A stretch of 64,000 bases of DNA from CADCVT01 sp036389485. GTDB lineage: Bacteria; Actinomycetota; Thermoleophilia; Solirubrobacterales; Solirubrobacteraceae. Below, piece after piece: positions 1 to 9,838 of the stretch. The notes under the pieces were generated by a model. That model was given only the letters and a program-made list of their open reading frames with translations, searched no databases and was not told where the DNA came from. The position numbers were made by a program, and so were the translations under genes. The stretch covers positions 184,315 to 248,314 of the forward strand of contig DASVPR010000040.1 in assembly GCA_036389485.1 (NCBI GenBank), in the 5' to 3' direction. Position 1 is the stretch's first letter. Each line of letters starts with the position of its first letter.

Positions 1-79
1 CCCGGGCGCGCTCCTTCATCGCGGCGCGCTCCTCCGCGCTGAAGCCGTCGGACTTCTTCTTCGCCTTCGTCGTGCTCAT
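1..79 (-). CDS. DUF1801-like protein, N-terminal fragment
   Basis: Only the first 26 codons are inside the window; the gene runs off the left edge. It begins MSTTKAKKKSDGFSAEERAA and continues MKERAR. The FSAEERAAMKERA stretch is what I remember from the start of small actinobacterial DUF1801 (YdhG-like) proteins of unknown role. A clear ribosome binding site (GGAGGG, on the minus strand) lies just before the ATG. The gene is divergent from the MarR regulator, and the palindromes between them could control both. The family call rests on a short N-terminus and is tentative. Confidence 0.5.
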   Translation of the reverse strand, partial: MSTTKAKKKSDGFSAEERAAMKERAR

Positions 80-110
80 CGTGGTCCCTCCATCCGGCGC
101 GTTGCTCACC

Positions 111-129
111 TGATAGTTTGTATCACAAA
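111..129. promoter_or_regulatory. Overlapping palindromes, candidate MarR operator
   Basis: Two interlocked inverted repeats are visible: TGATA-GTTTG-TATCA (111-125) and TTTGT-ATC-ACAAA (117-129). They sit between the DUF1801-like gene and marR, in AT-rich bases that stand out from the GC-rich surroundings. MarR proteins usually bind such palindromes over their own promoter, so autorepression is likely. The site lies wholly upstream of marR if translation starts at the GTG at 156. Confidence 0.55.
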
Positions 130-155
130 TGATTCGCGGAGGTGACGAAAACGCC

Positions 156-602
156 GTGGCCGAGTTCGCCGGCCAGCTCTTCTTCCGGCTCTGGCGCGGC
201 ACGCACACGCGCACCGCGGAAGCGCTCGGCACGATCGGCCTGACCCCGGCGCTCTTCGCGCTGCTCAACGTCATCGCCGCCCGCGAGGGAGCCACGCAGC
301 AGGAGCTCGGCGCGCTGCTCGGCATCGACCGCAGCACGATGGTCTCGCTGCTCGACCGGCTCGAGGATGCAGGACTCGCGCGACGCCAACCGTCTCCCAC
401 CGACCGCCGCGCGAAGCAGATCTCGATCACGCCGAAGGGCCGGCGGCTGTTGCAGCGCGCCCGCGCGCTGATCTCCGAAGTCGAAGACGAAGTCCTCGCG
501 GGCCTCACCGCGACGCAGCGACGCGAGCTCATGACGCTCCTCCGCCGAGCCCTCGAATCCGCACCCCCGCAGCCGCCCTGGAGCGCCGCCGAAGGCGACT
601 AG
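156..602 (+). CDS. MarR-family transcriptional regulator
   Basis: This 148-residue protein is a winged-helix DNA-binding dimer of the MarR family. The helix-turn-helix is about residues 46-75 (TQQELGALLGIDRSTMVSLL) and the wing about 76-95, with the conserved D-R-R at 83-85. A longer reading from ATG 129 is possible, but that ATG falls inside a palindrome, while GGAGGTGA at 138-145 stands about 10 nt before the in-frame GTG at 156, so I chose the GTG. It faces the amidase gene across a repeat array and is divergent from the DUF1801-like gene. The ligand cannot be read from the sequence. Confidence 0.85.
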   Translation: MAEFAGQLFFRLWRGTHTRTAEALGTIGLTPALFALLNVIAAREGATQQELGALLGIDRSTMVSLLDRLEDAGLARRQPSPTDRRAKQISITPKGRRLLQRARALISEVEDEVLAGLTATQRRELMTLLRRALESAPPQPPWSAAEGD

Positions 603-618
603 GCGCAGCCGCCGATCC

Positions 619-707
619 TGTTCACGTGCCTGGCACCGCAATGTTCACGTGCCTGGCACCGCAATGTTTACGTGCCTGGCACCGCAATGTTCACGTGCCT
701 GGCACCG
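619..707. repeat. Four 23-bp repeats with GTGCCTGGCAC core
   Basis: Four head-to-tail units start at 619, 642, 665 and 688. Each carries the imperfect palindrome GTGCC-T-GGCAC followed by CGCAA and TGTTCA. Unit 3 has one substitution (TGTTTA); unit 4 stops after the core. The array fills the gap between the convergent marR and amidase genes and enters the amidase frame, giving its last codons and its TGA stop. This looks like a REP-type element at a convergent 3' junction; no transposase is nearby. Confidence 0.85.
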
Positions 708-2169
708 GCGGGCCGGTCGCGGCGGCCGCGCCGGCGAAGACGGGTGGTTGGCGGTCGGCCCAGGGGGCTGCCTCCTCGATCTGCGCCGCGACGCGCAGGA
801 GGACGTCCTCGCGGCCGTATGGTGCGGCGAGCTGCACTCCGATCGGCAGGCCGTCGGCCCCGATGTGGAGCGGCAGCGAGATCGCGGGCTGGCCGGTCAT
901 GTTCAACCCGCTCGTGAAGATCGCCATCGGTGTCGCGACCGCGATCGGGAGCAGAGGCTGGTCGGGCGGGTGGTCGAAGGAGCCGAGCGGCGGCGGAGGG
1001 ACCGCCATCGTCGGCGTCAGCATCAGGTCGAAGCCGCCGCCGAACCAGCGCTCGATCGCGAGACCGAGGACCTGGTGGCGCTCGACCGCGCTCAGATACT
1101 CGCCGGAGCCGTGCGAGCGGCCCATCTCGGCCAGCGCCCACGTGGACGGCTCGACGTCGTCCGGCGTGCACGTGCGGCCGGTCTTGCGTTCCCAGTACGC
1201 GATGTTCCACGCGACGCCCCCGCTCCACCGGATCAGGAACTGCGGGATGAGGTCCTCGGCGTCGAGGAACGGCAGCTCGACCTCCTCGACGACGTGCCCG
1301 AGCGACTCTAGAAGCCGCGCGGCGCTCTCGGCCGCCTCGACGCACTCCGGGTGCGCCGAGAGCTGCCGCCCCGGCGGCTCCGTCCGGATGCCGATCCGCA
1401 GCCGGCCGACGGAGGCGCCGACCTCGTCCGAGTACGGCCGCGCGGGCGCCGGCGCCGTGTACGGGTCGCCGGGGGCGTAGCCGCTCACGGCGTCCAGGAC
1501 CGCGGCGCAGTCGCGCACCGACCGCGTGACGACGTGCTCGTTGACGAGCCCGGTCATGATGTCGCCGACGTCCGGGCCGAACGGGGTGCGGCCGCGCGAC
1601 GGCTTCAGGCCGACGAGGCCGCAACAGCTCGCCGGGATCCGGATCGAGCCGCCGCCGTCGTTGGCGTGCGCTAGCGGCACCATGCCCGCCGCCACCGCAG
1701 CGGCGCTGCCGCCGCTCGAGCCGCCGGTCGAATGACCGGTGTTCCACGGGTTGCGCGACGCGCCGAACTCCGCCGGCTCGGTCGTCGAGAGGATCCCGAA
1801 CTCGGGCGTGTTCGTCTTGCCGCAGAACACGAACCCGGCCCGGCGGAAGCGCGCCGCCAGCACCGTGTCCTCCTCCTCGACCCACCCCGCGTCGCGGAGG
1901 AACTTCGACCCCTCGTACATCGGGTCCCCGGCCGAGTGGCATGCGAGGTCCTTCAGCAGCATCGGGACGCCGCGGAACGGACCGTCCGGCAGCTCGCCGG
2001 CGGCGACCGAGCGCGCCTTCTCGAACAGCGGCGTGATCACCGCGTTCAGCTCGGGGTTCAAGGCTTCGATGCGAGCGATCGCGCCGTCGACGAGCTCGGA
2101 CGGCGAGACCTCGCCCCGCCGGATCAGCTCGGCCTGCGCGGTCGCGTCGAGGAGCGCGACGTCGTTCAT
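691..2169 (-). CDS. Amidase signature family hydrolase
   Basis: A 492-residue amidase-signature enzyme that should hydrolyse a carboxamide bond; the substrate is not evident. The Ser-cisSer-Lys triad is present: K73 in VPMLLKDL, S151 in TGGSSGGS and S175 in DGGGSIRIP. Overall it resembles GatA-like or 6-aminohexanoate-cyclic-dimer hydrolase-like amidases, but no GatB/GatC genes are near, so a free-standing catabolic amidase is more likely. GAGAGGG precedes the ATG. The last residues (PVPGT) and the stop come from the 23-bp repeat, so the native C-terminus has been replaced or extended. It is divergent from lon. Confidence 0.88.
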   Translation of the reverse strand: MNDVALLDATAQAELIRRGEVSPSELVDGAIARIEALNPELNAVITPLFEKARSVAAGELPDGPFRGVPMLLKDLACHSAGDPMYEGSKFLRDAGWVEEEDTVLAARFRRAGFVFCGKTNTPEFGILSTTEPAEFGASRNPWNTGHSTGGSSGGSAAAVAAGMVPLAHANDGGGSIRIPASCCGLVGLKPSRGRTPFGPDVGDIMTGLVNEHVVTRSVRDCAAVLDAVSGYAPGDPYTAPAPARPYSDEVGASVGRLRIGIRTEPPGRQLSAHPECVEAAESAARLLESLGHVVEEVELPFLDAEDLIPQFLIRWSGGVAWNIAYWERKTGRTCTPDDVEPSTWALAEMGRSHGSGEYLSAVERHQVLGLAIERWFGGGFDLMLTPTMAVPPPPLGSFDHPPDQPLLPIAVATPMAIFTSGLNMTGQPAISLPLHIGADGLPIGVQLAAPYGREDVLLRVAAQIEEAAPWADRQPPVFAGAAAATGPPVPGT

Positions 2170-2218
2170 GCGTGAACCCTCTCACACGCCGTCGGCCTGA
2201 GATCTAAGCCCCGTTCGC

Positions 2219-2224
2219 TAAGAT
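2219..2224 (+). promoter_or_regulatory. Possible -10 box for lon
   Basis: TAAGAT lies 35 nt before the chosen lon ATG. I see no convincing -35 hexamer, and no HspR-type inverted repeat (CTTGAG-ACTCAAG) in this gap. Confidence 0.3.
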
Positions 2225-2259
2225 TGCTCGCGCAACTTTCCACGTTGACAAGGATCTTC

Positions 2260-4548
<2,289 letters not shown>

Positions 4549-4559
4549 CGAGGCGGGCT

Positions 4560-4590
4560 GGACGGGGCGGCTTGAGGAGCCGCCCCGTCC
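4560..4590 (+). terminator. Hairpin terminator after lon
   Basis: A perfect 13-bp stem (GGACGGGGCGGCT with AGCCGCCCCGTCC) closes on the 5-nt loop TGAGG, 11 nt after the lon stop. There is no U-tract, as is common for actinobacterial hairpins. Confidence 0.8.
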
Positions 4591-4644
4591 ATGGACCGAT
4601 GTCCGATTCCGCCCGCCGTTTTTCCGGGCAACATGCAGGACGAG

Positions 4645-5832
4645 ATGCGGCACGGACGCCCACTTCTCGCGGCGCTCGTCGCCGCCCTCGGCACGCTGCC
4701 GGCCGCTCCCGCGGGCGCGGCGCCGCCCGACCTCGCGCCGGGCGCGCCCTCCGCCGTGCGCGACGGGCCGCGCCTCGCCGTGGGCGCGACCGCGCGCAAC
4801 GTCGGCGACGGCCCGCTGCTCGTCGACGCGTCCCGCCCGGACGCCGAGCGGCCGCGGATGCGGGCCGACCAACTCGTCGAGGGGGACGGACGCGGCTACG
4901 CGGTGCGGCGCGGCGTGGGGACGCTCCGGTTCGGCGGCGGTCGCGACGAGGCGCGCCGCGGCGTCCGCGCCGCTCGCTCCGACGACCTGTGGCGCCTGCG
5001 CCGCTTCGCGCGGTTCGAGCTGCGCCGCGCCTCCGACGACGCGGTCGTGCGCTCGACCTCCGCGGCCGCTGCCTGCACGGGGTCGCGGTGCTCGCTGCCC
5101 GGCCTGCTCGCGCTCCGCTTCGCCGTCGGCACCACGGGGCTGCGCGGTTCGCTCGACGTGGCAGGGCTCCCGCGCGGCCACTACCGCCTCGTCGTCCGCC
5201 TCAACCCCGGCGTCGCGCTGCTCGAGAGCGACTACGCGAACAACAGCGCCTCGACCGCCGTCCGCCTCGGCGCCGCGCGCGCCCGCGCCGCGGCGGCCTC
5301 GGGCACGCCGGGCAAGACGCCCGGCGCCACCAAGGGCAGGCCGCCCGGCGACTCCTCTTCCGAACCCCCACAGGCCTCCACCTCTCCGGGTGGGACGGAG
5401 CCGGCCTCCGGGACCCCGACGACTGGTCCCGGAGCGCCGGCTTCGGAGGCGGAGGCCGAGCCCGCCTGCGACGAGCGCTCCGCCGCGCGCACCGCGGTGG
5501 GAGCGCTGCGGCGGATGGGCTTCGTCCGCCCGCTCCTGACGCGAGAGGCGCGCGCGTTCGGGATCCGGGTCGCGCCGTGCCGCGCGGCGACCGTGATGCT
5601 GACGGTGGCGCTCGCCGACGGGACCGTCCTGTGGCGCGCGCGGCGGGAGCTGCGGACGGCGCGCGCAGCGACGCTCAGGCTGCGCCTGACGGCGGCGGGG
5701 CGCCGGCTGATCGCGCGCGAGGCGCGCCGGCCGGGCAGCCGGAGGGTGCGGCTTCGCCTGCGGGCGAGGATCGCCGCGGCCGGTCAGGCGCCGGCATCCT
5801 CAAGCGCGTCGACGAGCGCCTCGACGTCGTAG
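4645..5832 (+). CDS. Secreted lysyl-oxidase-like protein lacking copper histidines
   Basis: A 395-residue exported protein with a signal peptide (basic start, then LLAALVAALGTLPAAPAGA). The next ~200 residues follow the layout I know from bacterial lysyl-oxidase-like proteins: RNVGDGPLLVDA, MRADQLVE, VGTLRF, FARFELRRA and, at the end, YRLVVRLNPGVALLESDYAN. Where those proteins have the copper-binding HWH this one reads LWRLRR, so it is probably not an oxidase. A Gly/Pro/Ser linker then leads to a Cys-containing, Arg-rich C-terminal domain. ATG 4633 is an alternative start; the ATG at 4591 abuts the lon hairpin and is unlikely. The 3' end overlaps the convergent dsbA-like gene by 49 nt. Confidence 0.7.
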   Translation: MRHGRPLLAALVAALGTLPAAPAGAAPPDLAPGAPSAVRDGPRLAVGATARNVGDGPLLVDASRPDAERPRMRADQLVEGDGRGYAVRRGVGTLRFGGGRDEARRGVRAARSDDLWRLRRFARFELRRASDDAVVRSTSAAAACTGSRCSLPGLLALRFAVGTTGLRGSLDVAGLPRGHYRLVVRLNPGVALLESDYANNSASTAVRLGAARARAAAASGTPGKTPGATKGRPPGDSSSEPPQASTSPGGTEPASGTPTTGPGAPASEAEAEPACDERSAARTAVGALRRMGFVRPLLTREARAFGIRVAPCRAATVMLTVALADGTVLWRARRELRTARAATLRLRLTAAGRRLIAREARRPGSRRVRLRLRARIAAAGQAPASSSASTSASTS

Positions 5833-6263
5833 AACCCCCGGTGCCGCTCGCCGGCGACGAAGAACGCCGGGGTGCCGGTGACCCCGCGCGCCTCCCCCTC
5901 CGCACGGTCTGCCGCGACCGCGTCGGCGTGCGTCCCGTCGCGCAGCTCACGCTCGAAGCGCGCGACGTCCAGCCCGAGACGCTCGGCCAGCGCGACGGGT
6001 TCGGGCTCGCGCTCGGCGAACAGGAGGTCGTGCATCTCCCAGAAGCGCCCCTGGGCCGCCGCCGCCTCCGCCGCCTCGGCGTACTCCTGCGCGCGCGGAT
6101 GCTTGCCGGTGACCGGGAAGTGGCGGAAGGCGAACCGGATGCGGCCGTCGAGCCGCGCGCGGACGCGCTCGATCGACCTCACCGCGTCCCGGCAGTACGG
6201 GCACTGGAAGTCGCCGTACTCGAGCAGCTCGACCGGCCCGTCGCCGCGCACGTGGTCGGTCAT
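5784..6263 (-). CDS. DsbA-family thioredoxin-fold protein
   Basis: A 159-residue DsbA-like oxidoreductase without a signal peptide. The active site is CPYC (21-24) and the cis-proline loop is TGTPAFF (P132). The start (DHVRGDGPVELLEYGDFQCP) closely resembles the thioredoxin-like domain that, from memory, is fused to the C-terminus of some actinobacterial NhaA antiporters. Here the gene overlaps the stop of a CPA1 antiporter by ATGA, which implies coupled translation and a shared role at the membrane. A redox sensor or modifier of the antiporter is plausible but unproven. Confidence 0.85.
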   Translation of the reverse strand: MTDHVRGDGPVELLEYGDFQCPYCRDAVRSIERVRARLDGRIRFAFRHFPVTGKHPRAQEYAEAAEAAAAQGRFWEMHDLLFAEREPEPVALAERLGLDVARFERELRDGTHADAVAADRAEGEARGVTGTPAFFVAGERHRGFYDVEALVDALEDAGA

Positions 6264-7822
6264 GCCGTCGCGAGCCTCCTCCCCAGCCGCTCGAGCTCGA
6301 GGTCGATGTCGCGCTGCACCGCGACCATCTGCGGCGTCGTGATCTCGCCCTCGTCCCGCAGCTGGGTCAGCCGCGAGCGCTCGACCTGCAGCAGGTTGAC
6401 GCGCAGGCGCAGCCACTCCGCGGTGTCGGACTCCGGCAGCGGGACGCCGTCCGCGCACTCGCCCGCCAGCTGGTGCGCACGCTGCGCGTAGAGCGACCGC
6501 GCGCGCTCGATCGCCGACTCGCCGAACCCGTCGCGCTCGAGCGACACCTGGCCGATGTGGTCGAGCGCCGCCTCGATCGTGCGGAAGCGGATCATCGCCT
6601 GGTGGCGCTCGTCCGGGACCTCCTCGACGAAGCGCATCGCCCGGATGAGCGCGGGCAGCGTCAGGCCCTGGACCGTCAGCGTGACGACGATGACGACGAG
6701 CGTGACGAAGATGATTTGGTCGCGGCCCGCGATGTCGAGCGGGACGGCGAGCGCGACCGCGAGCGACACCGCGCCGCGCATGCCCGCCCAGCCGACGACC
6801 ACACGCTCGCGCGCCCCGATCGGCTCCCGCCCGCCGATCCGCTCGTCGAGCTCGAGCACGGTGAACTGGTGCGCCATGCGCACGGCCATGACGACGAGCG
6901 AGAGCACCACGCCGGCGACGAGCAGGTTCTCGACCGCGTCGCCGCCGAGCTCGTCGACGAGCAGCGGGAACTGCAGCCCGACGAGCACGAACAGCAGCGA
7001 CTCGACGAGGAAGACGAGGATCTCCCAGAAGCCCCAGGCCTGCAGGCGCGTGCCGGCGTCGGTGAGGAACGGGTCGCGGGCGCCGAGGTACAGGCCGCTG
7101 ACGACCGCCGCGAGGATGCCCGACATCTCCAGCTGCTCGGCGGCGATGAACAGGACGTACGGGGTCAGGAGCGTGACCGTGATCTCGACGAGGGCGTCGT
7201 CCATCCGGCGGCGCAGCCACGCCACCGCGTACCCGCCCGCGAGGCCGACGAGCGTCCCGCCGCCGGCGACGAGCACGAGCTCGACGGCGGCGTCCGCGGC
7301 CGTGAACACGCCCGCGCCCGCGGCGGCGACCGCGACGCGCCACGCGGTCAGAGCGGTGCCGTCGTTGACGAGGTTCTCGCCCTCGACGAGGTTGACGACG
7401 CGGCCGGGCGCGCCGAGGCGGCGGAACACGGCGGTGGCGGAGACGAGGTCGGTCGGCGCGAGCACGGCCGCGAGGACCCACGCCGCCGGCCAGCTCAGCC
7501 CGTCGACGAGCGCGTGCGCGGCGACCGCGACCGCGGCGATCGTGACGACCACCAGCACGATCGCGGCCAGCGCGATAGGCCGCGCGTCGCGCAGCAGCCG
7601 GCGCGGGGACGCCTGGTACCCCGCCGCGTGGACCAGCGGCGGGACGAACACCAGCAGCACGACGTCCGGATCGAGGTCGATCTCCGGCACGCCGGGCAGC
7701 GCGCCCAGCCCGAGCCCGCCGAGCACGAGGAAGATCGGATACGGCAGCTCGAGCCGCCGGGCAAGCGGGACGAGGAGCACCACCGCGACGAGAAGCGCGA
7801 ACAGGAACTCGATCTCGCCCAC
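6260..7822 (-). CDS. CPA1-family Na+/H+ antiporter (NhaP type)
   Basis: A 520-residue polytopic membrane protein that should exchange cytoplasmic Na+ (or K+) for protons. About twelve hydrophobic helices span residues 1-400. Family motifs are visible: PTD at 123-125 in AVLAPTDLVSATAVF, and EGENLVND at 147-154, matching the EGESLxND signature of CPA1 exchangers. The last ~120 residues form a charged, helical cytoplasmic tail, as in bacterial CPA1 (TIGR00831-like) proteins. The start is GTG at 7822 with no strong ribosome binding site. The stop overlaps the dsbA-like gene, forming a two-gene operon. Confidence 0.92.
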   Translation of the reverse strand: MGEIEFLFALLVAVVLLVPLARRLELPYPIFLVLGGLGLGALPGVPEIDLDPDVVLLVFVPPLVHAAGYQASPRRLLRDARPIALAAIVLVVVTIAAVAVAAHALVDGLSWPAAWVLAAVLAPTDLVSATAVFRRLGAPGRVVNLVEGENLVNDGTALTAWRVAVAAAGAGVFTAADAAVELVLVAGGGTLVGLAGGYAVAWLRRRMDDALVEITVTLLTPYVLFIAAEQLEMSGILAAVVSGLYLGARDPFLTDAGTRLQAWGFWEILVFLVESLLFVLVGLQFPLLVDELGGDAVENLLVAGVVLSLVVMAVRMAHQFTVLELDERIGGREPIGARERVVVGWAGMRGAVSLAVALAVPLDIAGRDQIIFVTLVVIVVTLTVQGLTLPALIRAMRFVEEVPDERHQAMIRFRTIEAALDHIGQVSLERDGFGESAIERARSLYAQRAHQLAGECADGVPLPESDTAEWLRLRVNLLQVERSRLTQLRDEGEITTPQMVAVQRDIDLELERLGRRLATA

Positions 7823-7906
7823 GTCTTCACACTACGAAGACCCGCGCGGCGGGGCGCGGTGGAGGGCGGCGGAGCGGCGCGGCCGAGGGCGCCGGAGCGG
7901 CGCGCT

Positions 7907-9745
7907 CTACGCGGCGGCGGCGAGCCGGCGCTCGGCGGCCCACGCCGCGAGCGTCGTGCCGTCGAGCGGGCGGCTGAAGTAGTAGCCCTGCCCGAGGTCG
8001 CAGCCGAGGCGCGCGAGCTGGTCGCAGACGCGCCGGTCCTCGATGCCCTCCGCCACGACGCGCAGGCCGAGGTTGCGGGCGAGGTCGATCGTGGAGCGGA
8101 CGATCGTCGCGTCGCTGTGGTCGCTCGCCATCCCGACGACGAACGAGCGGTCGATCTTGATCTCGTCGACCGGGAGCTGCTTGAGCTTGCCGAGGGACGA
8201 GTAGCCCGTGCCGAAGTCGTCGATCGAGAGGCCGACGCCGAGCTCGTGGAGCGCGTCGAGGATCTCGCGGGCGCGCTGCGGGTCGGCCATGATCGTCGAC
8301 TCGGTCAGCTCCAGCTCGAGCACGTGCGCGGGGACGTCCCACTTGCCGAGCAGCGCCCCGACGTCCTCGATCAGCGCGCGGTCCAGCAGGCTGCGCATCG
8401 AGAGGTTGACGGCGACGGTCATGTCGAGGCCCGCGCGGCGCCAGTCGCGCGCCTGCTCGAGCGCCGTGTCGAGCACGTGCAGCGTCAGCGGGCGGATGAG
8501 CCCGGTGTGCTCGGCGTGGCCGACGAAGCTGTCGGGCAGGACGAGGCCGCGCAGCGGGTGCTCCCACCGGACCAGGGCCTCCGCGCCGCGGACCTCGCCG
8601 GTCCGCAGGTCGACCTTCGGCTGGTAGAGGACGCCCAGCTCGCCGTCGGACATGCCCCGGCGCAGGTCGCCGACGACCGCGAGCGGATCCGGCCGGCCGC
8701 CGGCGGCGTCGAAGAGCTGATGGCCGTGGCGACCGCCCTTGGCGACGTACATCGCCATGTCCGCGCGCTGCATCAGCGTGTCGACGTCCTCCCCGTGCTC
8801 GGGGAAGCAGGCGATGCCGAGCGACGCGCCGACCTCGAGCTCCGCGTCGTCGACGACGAACGGCTCCTCGAGGGCGGCGAGGATCTTCTGGCCGACCTCG
8901 GCGCCGGCCTCCGCGTCGGGCGCGGTGGGCAGCAGGACCGCGAACTCGTCCCCGCCGAGGCGCGCCACCGTGTCGCTCGACCGCAGGACGCCCCCGATGC
9001 GCGGACCCACCAGCTTCAACAGCTCGTCGCCGCGGTGGTGGCCCAGCGTGTCGTTGACCTCCTTGAACTTGTCGAGGTCGAGCAGCATCACGACGGGGTT
9101 GGAACCGTCGCGCTGGGCGGCGGAGAGCGCGCGGTCGACGCGGTCCTGGAAGAGGGCGCGGTTGGGGAGGCCGGTCAGGACGTCGTGCAGGGCGCGGTTC
9201 TCGCTCAGCATCGCGGCGCGGCCCGCGGCGTGGAGCGCGGCGAGCGGCAGGATGAGGACCGGCAGCAGCGCGCCGGAGAAGTCGCCGACGAGGACGGCGA
9301 TCGGCGCGAGCCCGATCGTGCCCGCGCCCGCGACGACCGTGAACGGCAGGTCGTCGTTGCGCGCGCCGACCGCCCGGACGCCCAGCAGCGAGGCGGCCGC
9401 GGCGAAGACCGCGGGGAGATCGGCGGGCGTGAACGGCGAGCCGCTCGCGTGCGGCACGTCGCCGAGCGCGGCGAGCGTCAGCGCCGCCGCGGCGATCGCG
9501 ACGAGGTTGCCCGCCGTGCCGGTCGCGAAGTCACGCGCGCTCGGGCGCGTGCGTGCGCCGTGCACCGCGCACGCGGCGACCTGCGCGCCCGCGGCGACCC
9601 ACGGCCCCGCGAAGAGCAGCACCGCGAAGACCACGGCGGCCGCGACCGGCGCCTCGCGCTCGGCGCCGTGGCGCGGCACCCTGACGGGCCACGCTGCGGC
9701 GAGCGGCGCTGTGAGCGCCAGGGCGAGCTGTGCGGCAAGGCTCAA
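7907..9745 (-). CDS. Membrane GGDEF-EAL cyclic-di-GMP enzyme
   Basis: A 612-residue protein with about six N-terminal membrane helices (1-175), a GGDEF domain and an EAL domain. The cyclase motif GGDEF (264-268) is intact, with an inhibitory RxxD site (RSSD, 255-258) at the proper distance. The EAL domain keeps EAL (389-391), LTEST, DDFGTGYSSL (509-518), KID (530-532) and QGYYFSRP, so phosphodiesterase activity is also expected. TTG at 9745 is the start because GGAGGG stands 6 nt upstream. No sensory partner is adjacent; the membrane region may be the sensor. Confidence 0.93.
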   Translation of the reverse strand: MSLAAQLALALTAPLAAAWPVRVPRHGAEREAPVAAAVVFAVLLFAGPWVAAGAQVAACAVHGARTRPSARDFATGTAGNLVAIAAAALTLAALGDVPHASGSPFTPADLPAVFAAAASLLGVRAVGARNDDLPFTVVAGAGTIGLAPIAVLVGDFSGALLPVLILPLAALHAAGRAAMLSENRALHDVLTGLPNRALFQDRVDRALSAAQRDGSNPVVMLLDLDKFKEVNDTLGHHRGDELLKLVGPRIGGVLRSSDTVARLGGDEFAVLLPTAPDAEAGAEVGQKILAALEEPFVVDDAELEVGASLGIACFPEHGEDVDTLMQRADMAMYVAKGGRHGHQLFDAAGGRPDPLAVVGDLRRGMSDGELGVLYQPKVDLRTGEVRGAEALVRWEHPLRGLVLPDSFVGHAEHTGLIRPLTLHVLDTALEQARDWRRAGLDMTVAVNLSMRSLLDRALIEDVGALLGKWDVPAHVLELELTESTIMADPQRAREILDALHELGVGLSIDDFGTGYSSLGKLKQLPVDEIKIDRSFVVGMASDHSDATIVRSTIDLARNLGLRVVAEGIEDRRVCDQLARLGCDLGQGYYFSRPLDGTTLAAWAAERRLAAAA

Positions 9746-9807
9746 GCGGTTCCCTCCATGGGCTGGTGCGTGCGTCCGTGCATCGCGCCGCGAATGATGG
9801 GGAAGGT

Positions 9808-9838
9808 GTCGGCGGCCCGGGGCGCCTTCCGGGCCGAC
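9808..9838 (-). terminator. Hairpin after ctaA
   Basis: A stem pairs GTC and GGCCCGG with CCGGGCC and GAC, with a small bulge on one arm and the loop GGCGCCTT. It begins immediately after the ctaA stop, which favours a terminator role. No U-tract is seen. Confidence 0.5.

Noticed and set aside
668..2185. A long alternative reading frame on the minus strand across the amidase.
   Set aside because: Its product is Arg/Ala/Gly-rich without any family motif; the amidase frame carries the full catalytic triad.
2244..2249. TTGACA, a perfect -35 consensus, just before lon.
   Set aside because: It lies only 11 nt before the start codon, too close to serve lon.
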